The notes beneath the pieces are model-generated. The model saw only the letters and a program-made list of their open reading frames with translations. It searched no databases and had not been told where the DNA came from. DNA of 64,000 nt from VXNE01 sp965116625 (lineage in GTDB: Bacteria; Pseudomonadota; Gammaproteobacteria; Pseudomonadales; Azotimanducaceae). The translations under genes were made by a program, and so were the position numbers. The DNA lies in the NCBI GenBank assembly GCA_965116625.1, contig OZ220717.1, positions 558,001-622,000 of the forward strand, read 5' to 3'. Below, piece by piece: positions 13,840 through 26,081 of this stretch; positions within the stretch are counted from its first letter, which is position 1; each line of letters opens with the position of its first letter.

Positions 13840-13915
13840 TGGTGCTCACAATCGGACTTGAACCGATGACCTCGTCCTTACCAAGGACGCGCTCTGCCGA
13901 CTGAGCTATGTGAGC
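13840..13915 (-). tRNA. tRNA-Thr (GGT)
   Basis: A 76-nt tRNA with encoded CCA. The acceptor stem is GCTCACA/TGTGAGC and the anticodon loop CTTGGTAA gives GGT. It is the last tRNA before tuf, matching E. coli thrT. The 147-nt stretch between it and tuf (13693-13839) holds the tuf leader and no gene. Confidence 0.96.
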
Positions 13916-13980
13916 AATCAATCCCTTGCTCTGTTCGATACCGGTCCTGCTCGGTCTCCTTGAAACCCCGTTCCTTCGTG

Positions 13981-14054
13981 TGGAGCGGGTAGCGGGAATT
14001 GAACCCGCGCCATCAGCTTGGAAGGCTGAGGTTCTACCACTGAACTATACCCGC
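13981..14054 (-). tRNA. tRNA-Gly (TCC)
   Basis: A 74-nt tRNA with encoded CCA. The acceptor stem is GCGGGTA/TACCCGC and the anticodon loop CTTCCAA gives TCC. It corresponds in position and sequence to E. coli glyT. Confidence 0.96.
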
Positions 14055-14088
14055 GAACATCGCGCGATTCCCACGAACCCTCCGCAGG

Positions 14089-14173
14089 TGGTGGAGGGGG
14101 TAGGATTCGAACCTACGAAGGCTTAGCCGTCAGATTTACAGTCTGATCCCTTTGGCCACTCGGGAACCCCTCC
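14089..14173 (-). tRNA. tRNA-Tyr (GTA)
   Basis: An 85-nt type II tRNA with a long variable arm and encoded CCA. The acceptor stem is GGAGGGG/CCCCTCC and the anticodon loop CTGTAAA gives GTA. It corresponds to E. coli tyrU in the same cluster. Confidence 0.96.
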
Positions 14174-14304
14174 GGAAACGCCCGGACAAAGGGGCGCAAT
14201 TTTGCGCCCGCTCATGCTGGCTGTCAACGTCAGCGAATTGATTTTTACGCGATTTTTTCCTCTCCCGGCGGTGCCCGACGATAGACCGCAGTGCGAAACC
14301 AACC

Positions 14305-14380
14305 TGGTGCCGCCACAAGGAGTCGAACCCTGGACCTTCTCATTACAAGTGAGCTGCTCTACCGGCTGAGCTATGGCGGC
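14305..14380 (-). tRNA. tRNA-Thr (TGT)
   Basis: A 76-nt tRNA with encoded CCA. The acceptor stem is GCCGCCA/TGGCGGC and the anticodon loop CTTGTAA gives TGT. It is the first gene of the Thr-Tyr-Gly-Thr-tuf transcript, matching E. coli thrU. A 131-nt spacer to tRNA-Tyr holds nothing recognisable. Confidence 0.96.
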
Positions 14381-14415
14381 TCAAGAAACCCTGCGCCGAA
14401 TCTGGCGGGTGGCGA

Positions 14416-14444
14416 ACGATAGACGATGCGGCAGCCGCAGACAA
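14416..14444 (-). promoter_or_regulatory. Candidate promoter for the tRNA-tuf transcript
   Basis: On the minus strand, TTGTCT (14444-14439) and TATCGT (14421-14416) are separated by 17 nt. A GC-rich stretch follows, and the first tRNA begins about 35 nt downstream. Spacing and position fit a sigma-70 promoter of the stringently controlled type. The boxes are imperfect, so this is a candidate only. Confidence 0.4.
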
Positions 14445-14480
14445 CCCGAAAATCAACGCTCTCTGCGCGGCCCCAGGATG

Positions 14481-15656
14481 CTACATCTGCACCAGCCTGA
14501 ACGTCGTCCCGGGATTGCCAACGAGCTCGAGGTGGCAGTGTCCGCGCTTGTTGGAAACGCGGTATTCCACGTCCGGATCGAACCGGAAGAACACGTAGCT
14601 CTCCGGACAGCGCAACTTGACCTCGGTGATCTGTCCCTGAATGTCCGTGACTGCGAACTCGTCCTTGAACAGGTGGTAGAACCAGGAGCCCTCAGCCGGG
14701 GGAGCTTCCCCGACCGCTGATGCGTAAGGAAGCGTCGGCATTTCGCCCGTCGCCGGAGGCGTACTTCCATGGAAGCCAGGTTCCTCCAACGTTCCCGTGA
14801 CCGCGTAGGCTCGATCGTCGTCGCGCAAAGCTCTTATCTCTTCCATCGTTGCTTCGAGTGCAGATGTGACCGATGGCTCAAGTTCATACTTGCCAAGCGT
14901 CTCGAACGTCGACACCGCCCTCTCGTAGTCCTGGGTCCTGACCAGCAACCAGAAGCGTTGGGTCTGCAACGCAACGTACAACTCCTCGGGCAGACGATCT
15001 TCCTGAAAGTCCTGGGAGACAGCCCGGTCGAGGGCATGCAACTGCTCGGGTGCGTCACCCCACCTGGTGTAGTAGCGGTACTTGGCGATGTGGAGGTAAG
15101 CATCCTCGTAGAGGTTGAACCCGGTGCGGGACTCCAGTGCCGCCAAATCCCTGTCCGCCAGCTTCCGGTCGCCCTGATCAATCGCTCTCATGAGCGCCTT
15201 GCTCAAATGGAGGAAATCCCGGCCGACGCCTCCTCCCTCGCCCTCCAGCTCAAACCGGTAGTACATCGCGTACCCGGCATCGACAGGCTGGCCGTTCAGG
15301 TGCGCGGGTTCGAAGGTGGATCCCCTTAGTGCCCGGATGGCGGCACCCCGAAAGTTGGCGTTCCCCATCGAGTCCGTCACGGCGATCTCGTAGGGCTTGC
15401 CGTCGGTGCCGACCATGAAATCCAACCGCACCCAACCCTCCATGCCTTTCGACTGCGCAAGTCGGGGGTAGCGGGGCATCTTCATATCCTTGCGCACCGG
15501 AGCGCTATACAGCTCCAACGGAACTGATTCCGACACGGGCTCCGACGTAGCCTCGGCCGGGTCCTGGTCTGCCTGATCCGCCAACACCTCAGGGCAGGCG
15601 CACCAGAGTGCGAGGCAGACGGCGAAGATCGGCGTACAACGCAGGTTGTCTGTCAC
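14481..15656 (-). CDS. TonB C-terminal-domain protein with helical repeat region
   Basis: A predicted exported 391-residue protein of unproven function. With the GTG start at 15656 it begins with a typical signal peptide (TPIFAVCLALWCACPEVLA); a TTG at 15743 would add 29 residues and overlap the gene upstream. Residues about 50-140 match the TonB C-terminal fold: PRYPRLAQSKGMEGWVRLDF, then GKPYEIAVTDSMGNANFRGA and FEPAHLNGQPVDAGY. The middle is alpha-helical, possibly TPR-like, and a beta-rich C-terminal domain follows. It lacks the N-terminal membrane anchor of true TonB, so a role in energy transduction is doubtful. It is the last gene of the birA-coaX-SPOR run. Confidence 0.65.
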   Translation of the reverse strand: MTDNLRCTPIFAVCLALWCACPEVLADQADQDPAEATSEPVSESVPLELYSAPVRKDMKMPRYPRLAQSKGMEGWVRLDFMVGTDGKPYEIAVTDSMGNANFRGAAIRALRGSTFEPAHLNGQPVDAGYAMYYRFELEGEGGGVGRDFLHLSKALMRAIDQGDRKLADRDLAALESRTGFNLYEDAYLHIAKYRYYTRWGDAPEQLHALDRAVSQDFQEDRLPEELYVALQTQRFWLLVRTQDYERAVSTFETLGKYELEPSVTSALEATMEEIRALRDDDRAYAVTGTLEEPGFHGSTPPATGEMPTLPYASAVGEAPPAEGSWFYHLFKDEFAVTDIQGQITEVKLRCPESYVFFRFDPDVEYRVSNKRGHCHLELVGNPGTTFRLVQM

Positions 15657-15714
15657 AGGCCGGGCTGCCGTAGTCGCATCCGGGCGATTGCGAAGGTGGT
15701 TCAAAGTACGCAGA

Positions 15715-16287
15715 TCAGCGGTCCCCGCATGGCGTGATGGCAATGTCGTTCGGCATGTCGACGGGTAGTTCGTCGGAGTACACAGAATAGATGATGCGAC
15801 GGCGTTCCGCGCGTGCCACGTCCACGTCGTAGCCCAGATCCGCCACTCTCAGCCGACGCGTCTCGGCAGGCCCGGACAGCCCGAAGACACCCACGGATAC
15901 GGCATTGGCAAGCCTGCCGTCCGGGATCACGTAGCCATCGATGGCCTGATCCTTGAGTTCCCGCAATGTCTGCATGGCAAGATCACGGGATGCCGATGGT
16001 TTCAGGTGCACGACGTAGTCGGGAAGCCTCAGGATTTCCCGGCTGCGAACCATCGCCCGGCCACCGCCGCGCTGAATCCGTTGCACCAATGCCTCTGCTT
16101 CTTCCCCGGTTCCCAATGGCCCAAACATGACGCATTCCGCAGAATCCTCTCCTGGAGTCGGGACCCGATTGCCAGGCGTTCCCGGCACGCCTTCCATCGC
16201 CGCGAGTGCCTTCTCCAACCAGATCAGGGAAAAGACCACGGCGTTGCCGGCAACCAGAAGCCAGAAAATGAACGGCAACGCTTTCAC
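15715..16287 (-). CDS. SPOR domain-containing membrane protein
   Basis: Encodes a 190-residue protein with one N-terminal transmembrane helix (LPFIFWLLVAGNAVVFSLIWL). A periplasmic region follows, ending in a SPOR-like domain (YVVHLKPSASRDLAMQTLRE, then IPDGRLANAVSVGVFG). SPOR domains bind septal peptidoglycan stripped of stem peptides. The GTG at 16287 is preferred because the frame upstream reads through coaX. A small SPOR protein directly after coaX is common in gammaproteobacteria; it lies 47 bp downstream of coaX here. The exact role is unknown. Confidence 0.75.
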   Translation of the reverse strand: MKALPFIFWLLVAGNAVVFSLIWLEKALAAMEGVPGTPGNRVPTPGEDSAECVMFGPLGTGEEAEALVQRIQRGGGRAMVRSREILRLPDYVVHLKPSASRDLAMQTLRELKDQAIDGYVIPDGRLANAVSVGVFGLSGPAETRRLRVADLGYDVDVARAERRRIIYSVYSDELPVDMPNDIAITPCGDR

Positions 16288-16334
16288 CGCATCTCGCCAC
16301 TCACTTCGCCTACCTCCCGTTTCCGGCCAGTCGG

Positions 16335-17027
16335 TCAGGGCAATGCCAGCGTCAGACCGTCCAGGACCAGGTCCGGCTCGACGCGAACGGGAGAGGACAA
16401 GTGTCCCGCAAGCCTTTCCGCATCGCCCCCCGTGAGCAAGACGGCCGGCACCTCGCCGCACGAGCTGGCGAACCGGGCAACCGACCACTCGACAAGGGAG
16501 ACCAGCATTGCCGTGGTGCCGCGTCGCACGGCCTGCGCAGTATCGCGCCCCGGCACCAGTTCCGGCGCCAGGTCGCCCGCTACCTGGACACGAGCGGTGT
16601 TGAACGCCAACGACGTCGCCATCGTCCTGAGCCCCGGCACGATGTAACCACCCACATGACTTCCATCGCGCGTGACAAAATCAAGCGTTGCCGCGGTACC
16701 GAGGTCCGCCACCACCACCGGCTGCCTGGCCGTGTTCCACGCGGCGACCACGGCCAGCCACCGATCAACGCCCAGCGATGCGGGGTTTCTGTATCCGCAC
16801 GTGACGCCAGCCAGTTCGGATGTGGTACCGGCAAACTCGGGGCGCACATCGAAAGCCGAGGCAAATCGAGCCTCGATCTCATGGCGCTCCGCACCAACGG
16901 AGGCGACGCAGATGCGGTCCGGCGAATCCTGCAGCGAGGGTGCCACCAGGCCCGGCGACGTGCCTCGAGAGCTCCCGAAGCGCCACTTGGTTTGGCTGTT
17001 GCCGATGTCGACATCCAGACGCTTCAT
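16335..17027 (-). CDS. coaX: Type III pantothenate kinase
   Basis: Encodes the 230-residue CoaX, which phosphorylates pantothenate in the first step of coenzyme A synthesis. It belongs to the ASKHA superfamily. Motifs visible are the N-terminal phosphate loop DIGNSQTKW, GVDRWLAVVAAW, the DLGTAATLD signature and GGYIVPGLRTM. The ATG at 17027 overlaps the birA stop by 4 nt (ATGA), the usual coupled arrangement. panB and panC occur further along the window, so pantothenate synthesis and activation are both represented. Confidence 0.93.
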   Translation of the reverse strand: MKRLDVDIGNSQTKWRFGSSRGTSPGLVAPSLQDSPDRICVASVGAERHEIEARFASAFDVRPEFAGTTSELAGVTCGYRNPASLGVDRWLAVVAAWNTARQPVVVADLGTAATLDFVTRDGSHVGGYIVPGLRTMATSLAFNTARVQVAGDLAPELVPGRDTAQAVRRGTTAMLVSLVEWSVARFASSCGEVPAVLLTGGDAERLAGHLSSPVRVEPDLVLDGLTLALP

Positions 17028-17938
17028 GTGCGCAACGACACCTCGCCTCCGACGAAGCTTCGAATCCCGGTTCCGGTTCTCAGTCTCAATGCGCCCTCCG
17101 GGCCAACTCCGGCGACAGTGCCGGTGATTTCCTCGGTACCCGCGATGAGGCACACAGCTTCGCCGTGACACTGATGCAACCTGTCATATGTTGCCCGCAT
17201 CCGCGAGAAACCGTGTTCCTCGAACTGTCTGCACACGTTGTAGACGGCATCGATCACCAGGCCCGCCAGGCGGTTCCGGGACGCGTTTGGCACCTGCTCC
17301 GTGACATCGGCGACAGCCTGGCCCACCTGGGGCGAAACCGCCGCCGTTCCGCCAACATTGATACCGATCCCGATGACGACACAGGCCGGTTCCTTCGCGA
17401 CTGGAAGTTCGATCAGTATCCCGCACAGTTTGCGCCGGTCGAGCAAGACATCGTTCGGCCACTTGAGCCTGGCGTCCGCCACGCCCAACTCCGCGAGGGC
17501 ATCGATCACCCCAAGTCCCACGGCCAAGCCCACCGCACCGATCTCCCTCAACGGTCGATTGATACGCATTCCCAGGCTCATGGCGATGTTCCGTCCAAAC
17601 GGACTCACCCATTCGCGCCCGCGCCGGCCCCTCCCCGCCGTCTGCGCCTCTGCGAGGAGCACGTCTCCATCGATGTTCCGCTGCAGTCCCGCCCGCATCA
17701 GAACGCTATTCGTGGAATCGACGTGCGCGCGCACGCACAGCCGGCTGAGCCACGCGCGCGTTCCATCACCCAGCTGGTCGCGCACTTCTGTCGCGCGCAG
17801 GAGCTCCACATCGTCATCGAGGATGGCCATGTCTCCGCGCAGGGAGATGCCGTATTTCTCAAGAAGCGGCCTGTCGACAGCGTCCACGCTCGCGGCCCGG
17901 TGGGCGGCAAGTTGTTCGAACACGACGGGAAGATTCAC
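17024..17938 (-). CDS. birA: Biotin-[acetyl-CoA-carboxylase] ligase
   Basis: Encodes a 304-residue biotin protein ligase that makes biotinyl-AMP and attaches biotin to the carboxylase carrier protein. The catalytic core is clear: DSTNSVLMRAG, QTAGRGRRGREW (biotinyl-AMP loop at residues 102-107), LKWPNDVLLDRRKLCGIL and VVIGIGINVGG. The start is the GTG at 17938, and an in-frame TGA lies 18 nt upstream. GRGRRG is therefore 13 residues closer to the N-terminus than in E. coli BirA (115-120), so the DNA-binding winged helix is shortened. Repressor activity is doubtful; ligase activity is expected. Confidence 0.93.
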   Translation of the reverse strand: MNLPVVFEQLAAHRAASVDAVDRPLLEKYGISLRGDMAILDDDVELLRATEVRDQLGDGTRAWLSRLCVRAHVDSTNSVLMRAGLQRNIDGDVLLAEAQTAGRGRRGREWVSPFGRNIAMSLGMRINRPLREIGAVGLAVGLGVIDALAELGVADARLKWPNDVLLDRRKLCGILIELPVAKEPACVVIGIGINVGGTAAVSPQVGQAVADVTEQVPNASRNRLAGLVIDAVYNVCRQFEEHGFSRMRATYDRLHQCHGEAVCLIAGTEEITGTVAGVGPEGALRLRTGTGIRSFVGGEVSLRT

Positions 17939-18196
17939 TCTATAGCCCAGTTCTCAACCCCGAATGGGGATTCGGCCACGCGCCGGAACCCAATTTTGTC
18001 CGCAGTCGGCAACGGCCGACCGCGCATCCGAACGACATTGCCGAGCGGGCAAATAGTATGATCTGGCTGAAATTTGGCCAACCGGGGCGAGCATTGCCGA
18101 GAACAGCCGGCAAACAGGGCAACGCGCGCCGACACGCCCGCGACGGTGGGACGCCACGTCCCCAGGCCGCAAGGCGCTGACGTTCCTGGCCACGCA

Positions 18197-19369
18197 GTGC
18201 CCGAGATCCTGGTAGCGGGAGGCGGTATCGGCGGACTCACCGCGGCCCTCTGCATGGCCCGCCGCGGGTACCGGGTGGGCGTCTTCGAGCAGGCGCCCGA
18301 CTTCGATGAGTCCGGTGCCGGCCTCCAACTCAGCCCGAACGCCAGCCGCGTCATGCACGACCTCGGACTTGAAGGTCCACTTGCGGCAAAGGCATGTCTT
18401 CCCGAATCGATCGAGGTCCGGCACTGGAAGAGCGGGAGGGTTCTTGCCGCGTTTCCGCTCGGCGAGCACGCTCGGGCAAACTACGGTTATCCATATTACG
18501 TAGTACTTCGCTCGGATCTTGTCACCTGCCTTGCCGATGCCGCGCGCGAGGACGACCGGGTCGAACTGCATACCGGCGCACGCGTGGAGCGCGTACACCA
18601 GAGCCGCACTGGCGTCGTGGTGTCAGTCAACGGAACCCGCCACGCCGGACGCGTGCTGGTCGGTGCCGATGGGATCAATTCGACCGTACGAACGGCGCTG
18701 TTCGGAAACGAGACACCAACCTACAGCGGGGACGTCGCCTGGCGTGCGCTCGTATCCGCATCAAGCCTTCCGGAACGCATGATGCGGCCGGTGGTCACCA
18801 TCTGGTGGGGACCTGGCAGGCATTTCGTTCACTACCGCGCGGGCGATAATGCGCTCGTCAACTGTGTCGGCGTGGTTTCCGGGCAGGACGAACCGGAGGC
18901 CTGGATCGAATCCGGCGACTACGCCGAGTTCCTGGAGGACTTCTCCCACTGGCATCCCGACGTCCGGGCACTGATCGATCTGACCGAGCGCGATGGTTGC
19001 CGCAGGTGGGCACTGCTCGACCGCCCGCCCATGCCCAGCTGGACGGACCACCGTGTCACGCTCCTTGGCGACTCCTGTCACGCAGCTCTGCCGTTCATGG
19101 CCCAGGGCGCCGCCATGGCAATGGAAGATGCATCCGTACTCTCGCGCTGCATCGCGGAAGGCGGCGATGTTCCGGCTGCTCTCCTTCGCTACGAGTCCAT
19201 GCGACGCGACAGAACGGCGCAGGTCCAGCACCGCTCACGACAAAATGCGAAGATCTTCCACCTATCCGGTTTGAGCGCGTGGTTTCGAAACCGCGCCGTG
19301 CGTGTTGTCGGCGACAGGTTTTTCAGAGGGCTGTTCGCGTACAACGCCACCGATGCATCCGGACGTTAG
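18197..19369 (+). CDS. FAD-dependent aromatic-type monooxygenase
   Basis: Encodes a 390-residue group A flavoprotein monooxygenase similar to salicylate or 3-hydroxybenzoate hydroxylases. Motifs are the N-terminal dinucleotide fold VAGGGIGGLTAALCMARRG, the DG motif VGADGINSTVR, and the second FAD-binding GD motif LLGDSCHAALPFMAQGAAMA. The GTG at 18197 puts the Rossmann fold at the N-terminus, as usual; a longer frame from 18074 adds low-quality sequence. It is followed 13 bp later by a TauD-type dioxygenase, so the two probably form an operon. The substrate is unknown. The pair interrupts the birA-rrn junction and looks acquired. Confidence 0.85.
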   Translation: MPEILVAGGGIGGLTAALCMARRGYRVGVFEQAPDFDESGAGLQLSPNASRVMHDLGLEGPLAAKACLPESIEVRHWKSGRVLAAFPLGEHARANYGYPYYVVLRSDLVTCLADAAREDDRVELHTGARVERVHQSRTGVVVSVNGTRHAGRVLVGADGINSTVRTALFGNETPTYSGDVAWRALVSASSLPERMMRPVVTIWWGPGRHFVHYRAGDNALVNCVGVVSGQDEPEAWIESGDYAEFLEDFSHWHPDVRALIDLTERDGCRRWALLDRPPMPSWTDHRVTLLGDSCHAALPFMAQGAAMAMEDASVLSRCIAEGGDVPAALLRYESMRRDRTAQVQHRSRQNAKIFHLSGLSAWFRNRAVRVVGDRFFRGLFAYNATDASGR

Positions 19370-19382
19370 GGAGGGGCACGAT

Positions 19383-20189
19383 ATGAGAACCGTCGAGCAG
19401 GAAACCACCCTGGACATTCGGCCATTGACCGGCGCACTGGGCGCCGAGGTACGGGGTCTGGATGTGGCGTCACTCGACGAAGACGGTTTCGCTGCCGTGC
19501 ACGCATTGCTACTTCGATACGGCGCACTCGCGATCCACGGACAGGGGCATCTCACCCTCAGCCAACTGCGGGACTTCGCCATGCGCTGGGGCAAGCTCCA
19601 CGTGCATGGTTTCAAGCCCCTTCAGGGCTTTGACGACGCGCTCCTCGTCCGTGCGGACCCAAGTCATCCCGCCGTATCGGACCAGTGGCACACGGACTCG
19701 ACCTGGCACGAACTACCCCCGAAAATCACCATGTTGCTCGCGCGCGAGACTCCCCCTGTCGGCGGCGATACCGTATTCGCATCGCAGTACAGGGCGTATG
19801 AGGGTCTCTCGGATTCCATGAAGGAGTTCGTCGATCCTCTGGACGCGCGGCACGACGGGCGCAACATCGATCCGAACCTCGCCAGGCAGCCCGTGACGCA
19901 TCCCGTGGTGATCACCCATCCGGAAACAGGCCGCAAGGCGCTCTACGTGAACGGGGGCTACACCAAGAGCATCGTACAGCTTGCGGAGAAGGAGAGCGCT
20001 GCACTCCTCGGTTTCCTGTTTGCGCACTGCACCCAGCAGAGTTACCAGGCGCGCGTAAGCTACGAGCCCGGTACGCTGGCGGTCTGGGACCAGCGATGCG
20101 TGCAGCACGCCGGCGCAAACGATTTCAGCGGCGAGTCTCGCGAGCTGCACCGGGTCGCGGTATGTTGGGACGCGCGCCCATCGCGCTGA
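19383..20189 (+). CDS. TauD/TfdA-family 2-oxoglutarate-dependent dioxygenase
   Basis: Encodes a 268-residue Fe(II)/2-oxoglutarate dioxygenase. The iron ligands are His103 and Asp105 (WHTDSTWHE) and His242 (QHAGANDF). Arg253 lies 11 residues after the distal histidine, as in TauD, and should bind 2-oxoglutarate. TauD-family enzymes hydroxylate taurine, alkylsulfates, aryloxyacetates or other small acids; the substrate cannot be read from the sequence. The ATG at 19383 follows a good GGGAGGGG site. It probably shares a transcript with the flavin monooxygenase 13 bp upstream and ends about 150 bp before the rrn terminator. Confidence 0.88.
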   Translation: MRTVEQETTLDIRPLTGALGAEVRGLDVASLDEDGFAAVHALLLRYGALAIHGQGHLTLSQLRDFAMRWGKLHVHGFKPLQGFDDALLVRADPSHPAVSDQWHTDSTWHELPPKITMLLARETPPVGGDTVFASQYRAYEGLSDSMKEFVDPLDARHDGRNIDPNLARQPVTHPVVITHPETGRKALYVNGGYTKSIVQLAEKESAALLGFLFAHCTQQSYQARVSYEPGTLAVWDQRCVQHAGANDFSGESRELHRVAVCWDARPSR

Positions 20190-20346
20190 GAACCATGCCG
20201 TGCCGAGCACGCACGGGCACTCCTGCAACGCAGACCGTCATCCGTTGTCCCGGCTACCGCCCCGGACTCGACTCACCTGTCCCACGCTTGAGATCCGGAA
20301 GCTGATTGACCGCCCGACAGTCGTGGCATGGCGGTGTCGTACGCAC

Positions 20347-20377
20347 AAAAAAACCGGCCCACACCGGGGCCGGTTTT
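20347..20377 (-). terminator. Rho-independent terminator of the rRNA operon
   Basis: On the minus strand, AAAACCGGCCC pairs with GGGCCGGTTTT across a 6-nt loop and ends in a run of seven U. It lies about 10 nt after the 5S gene. The 150 bp between it and the dioxygenase stop (20190-20346) shows no gene. Confidence 0.9.
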
Positions 20378-20387
20378 CTTAATTGAA

Positions 20388-20504
20388 GCCTGACGATGAC
20401 CTACTCTCGCATGGGAGCCCCCACACTACCATCGGCGCAGAGCCCTTTCACTTCTGAGTTCGAGATGGATTCAGGTGGTTCAGACTCGCTATGGCCGTCA
20501 GGCA
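20388..20504 (-). rRNA. rrf: 5S ribosomal RNA
   Basis: About 117 nt. The 5' and 3' ends pair as GCCTGAC/GTCAGGC. Conserved blocks CCATCTCGAACTCAGAAGTG and GCGAGAGTAGG are present. Ends are set by the terminal helix and could be off by a nucleotide or two. Confidence 0.93.
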
Positions 20505-20592
20505 AACCATTCACCCGGGACGCCCGCCAGCGCTGGCAGTTCTTCGTCCCGGGCAAGAGCATCCGATGAAATCTTCCAAATGTGTCCAGAAG

Positions 20593-20624
20593 TGTTATCC
20601 ATTCATACTGTTATCCATTCATAC
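20593..20624. repeat. 16-bp perfect tandem duplication in the 23S-5S spacer
   Basis: The 16-nt unit TGTTATCCATTCATAC occurs twice without a gap (20593-20608 and 20609-20624). The remainder of the 166-nt spacer between 5S and 23S holds no tRNA gene. Confidence 0.9.
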
Positions 20625-20670
20625 AATGAGGCTCACGCCCGGATCACCGGGAGTGCACGCTCGATTATAT

Positions 20671-23602
<2,932 letters not shown>

Positions 23603-23610
<8 letters not shown>

Positions 23611-23620
23611 ATATAATCGA
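23603..23620 (-). other. 23S precursor processing stem (upstream arm)
   Basis: The 18 nt here are perfectly complementary to 20661-20678 at the other end of the 23S gene. In the transcript they form a continuous helix through the mature 5'/3' ends into the flanking TATATGG-type sequence. This is the double-stranded stem normally cut by RNase III. Confidence 0.85.
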
Positions 23621-23800
23621 AAGCGCACCTGGCGCCCCCTCAAGTATGGTCGAATAACACCGGTTTGGAACAACGCCAGCCTCGTTTGAGGCCCGCGCTG
23701 ATACCAAGACACATTTGTTTTTTTTGCGCCGATACCGTAGCTAGACCCCGGTATCGACGCGCGTGCGCCAGTTTCCTGACGCACAGACTTCATCAGATGC

Positions 23801-23818
23801 TAAATTTTCAAAGAACGG
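23801..23818 (-). promoter_or_regulatory. boxA-like antitermination site in the spacer
   Basis: The transcript reads CCGTTCTTTGAAAATTTAG here, upstream of 23S and after tRNA-Ala. It resembles the E. coli spacer boxA (GCTCTTTAACAATTT type) that loads NusB/S10. The rest of the 238-nt Ala-23S spacer shows no other feature. Confidence 0.6.
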
Positions 23819-23858
23819 ACCTCGAGCGGATTCCCCGCCCCAAGATCGGCAATAAACA

Positions 23859-23934
23859 TGGTGGAGCCGAGGAGGATCGAACTCCCGACCTCCTGCTTGC
23901 AAAGCAGGCGCTCTCCCGGCTGAGCTACGGCCCC
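23859..23934 (-). tRNA. tRNA-Ala (TGC)
   Basis: A 76-nt tRNA with encoded CCA. The acceptor stem is GGGGCCG/CGGCTCC and the anticodon loop TTTGCAA gives TGC. It is the second tRNA of the rRNA spacer. Confidence 0.97.
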
Positions 23935-23967
23935 TTCAATCGGCCTTTTTATCGGCCTCTTTCGTCC

Positions 23968-24044
<77 letters not shown>

Positions 24045-24250
24045 GGGTCGGTACCTCAACAGCACAAGTGGCACACGCCATCGCCTGTGCAACACCAACA
24101 AACCATTCGTGTGGGCGCACCCACCGAGGTGGGCGCGTCGACGCGATTCGCGACTTGCGCCGCTTGCCGCGTCGACTTCGATTCCGATCGAGTCAAGGCA
24201 TGGTCCTGTTTCCGGCAGGCGCGAACGCCGACCAGGCAGGACTTCAGGTT

Positions 24251-25821
<1,571 letters not shown>

Positions 25822-25899
25822 AAAAGGTTTTCGGGTTCGGCGGCGACAAAGGCCACCACCGCTCCCAAGACAAGTTTGCCTCGGCTCTTTCGTTCACGA

Positions 25900-25921
25900 G
25901 CGCCCACACGAATGGCTTGTT
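25900..25921 (-). other. 16S precursor processing stem (upstream arm)
   Basis: The sequence here is almost perfectly complementary to 24099-24120, downstream of the 16S gene, with CCATTCGTGTGGGCGC shared. The two arms bring both ends of pre-16S together in a helix suitable for RNase III. The other spacer sequence between 16S and tRNA-Ile (24045-24250) holds no gene. Confidence 0.8.
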
Positions 25922-25923
25922 TC

Positions 25924-25936
25924 GTTGTCAATGAAC
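25924..25936 (-). promoter_or_regulatory. Leader boxA-like site of the rRNA operon
   Basis: The transcript reads GTTCATTGACAACG about 30 nt after the predicted start site. It differs from the usual leader boxA (GTTCTTTGACAA type) at one position. Its place between promoter and 16S supports a role in rRNA antitermination. Confidence 0.5.
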
Positions 25937-25970
25937 GGGCCCGCGCATCCACGTGGGCCAAGGGACGCGC

Positions 25971-25998
25971 ATTATACGCGCCAAGGGGCCGCTGGCAA
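25971..25998 (-). promoter_or_regulatory. rRNA operon promoter
   Basis: On the minus strand, TTGCCA (25998-25993) and a perfect TATAAT (25976-25971) are separated by 16 nt. A GC-rich discriminator GCGCGTCCC follows, typical of ppGpp/DksA-sensitive rRNA promoters. A dksA gene is in this window. The promoter is about 150 nt upstream of 16S. Confidence 0.8.
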
Positions 25999-26081
25999 GC
26001 GATCATCACCACTGATTTCAGCGACCCGCCAGCGCTGTCGGACACGCCGGGCAGCGGCACGGCGCGCAAGGCCGCAAACCG

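Noticed and set aside
14481..15656. Calling the TonB-C-domain protein TonB
   Set aside because: It has a cleavable-looking signal peptide rather than an inner-membrane anchor, a large extra C-terminal region, and no exbB/exbD nearby.
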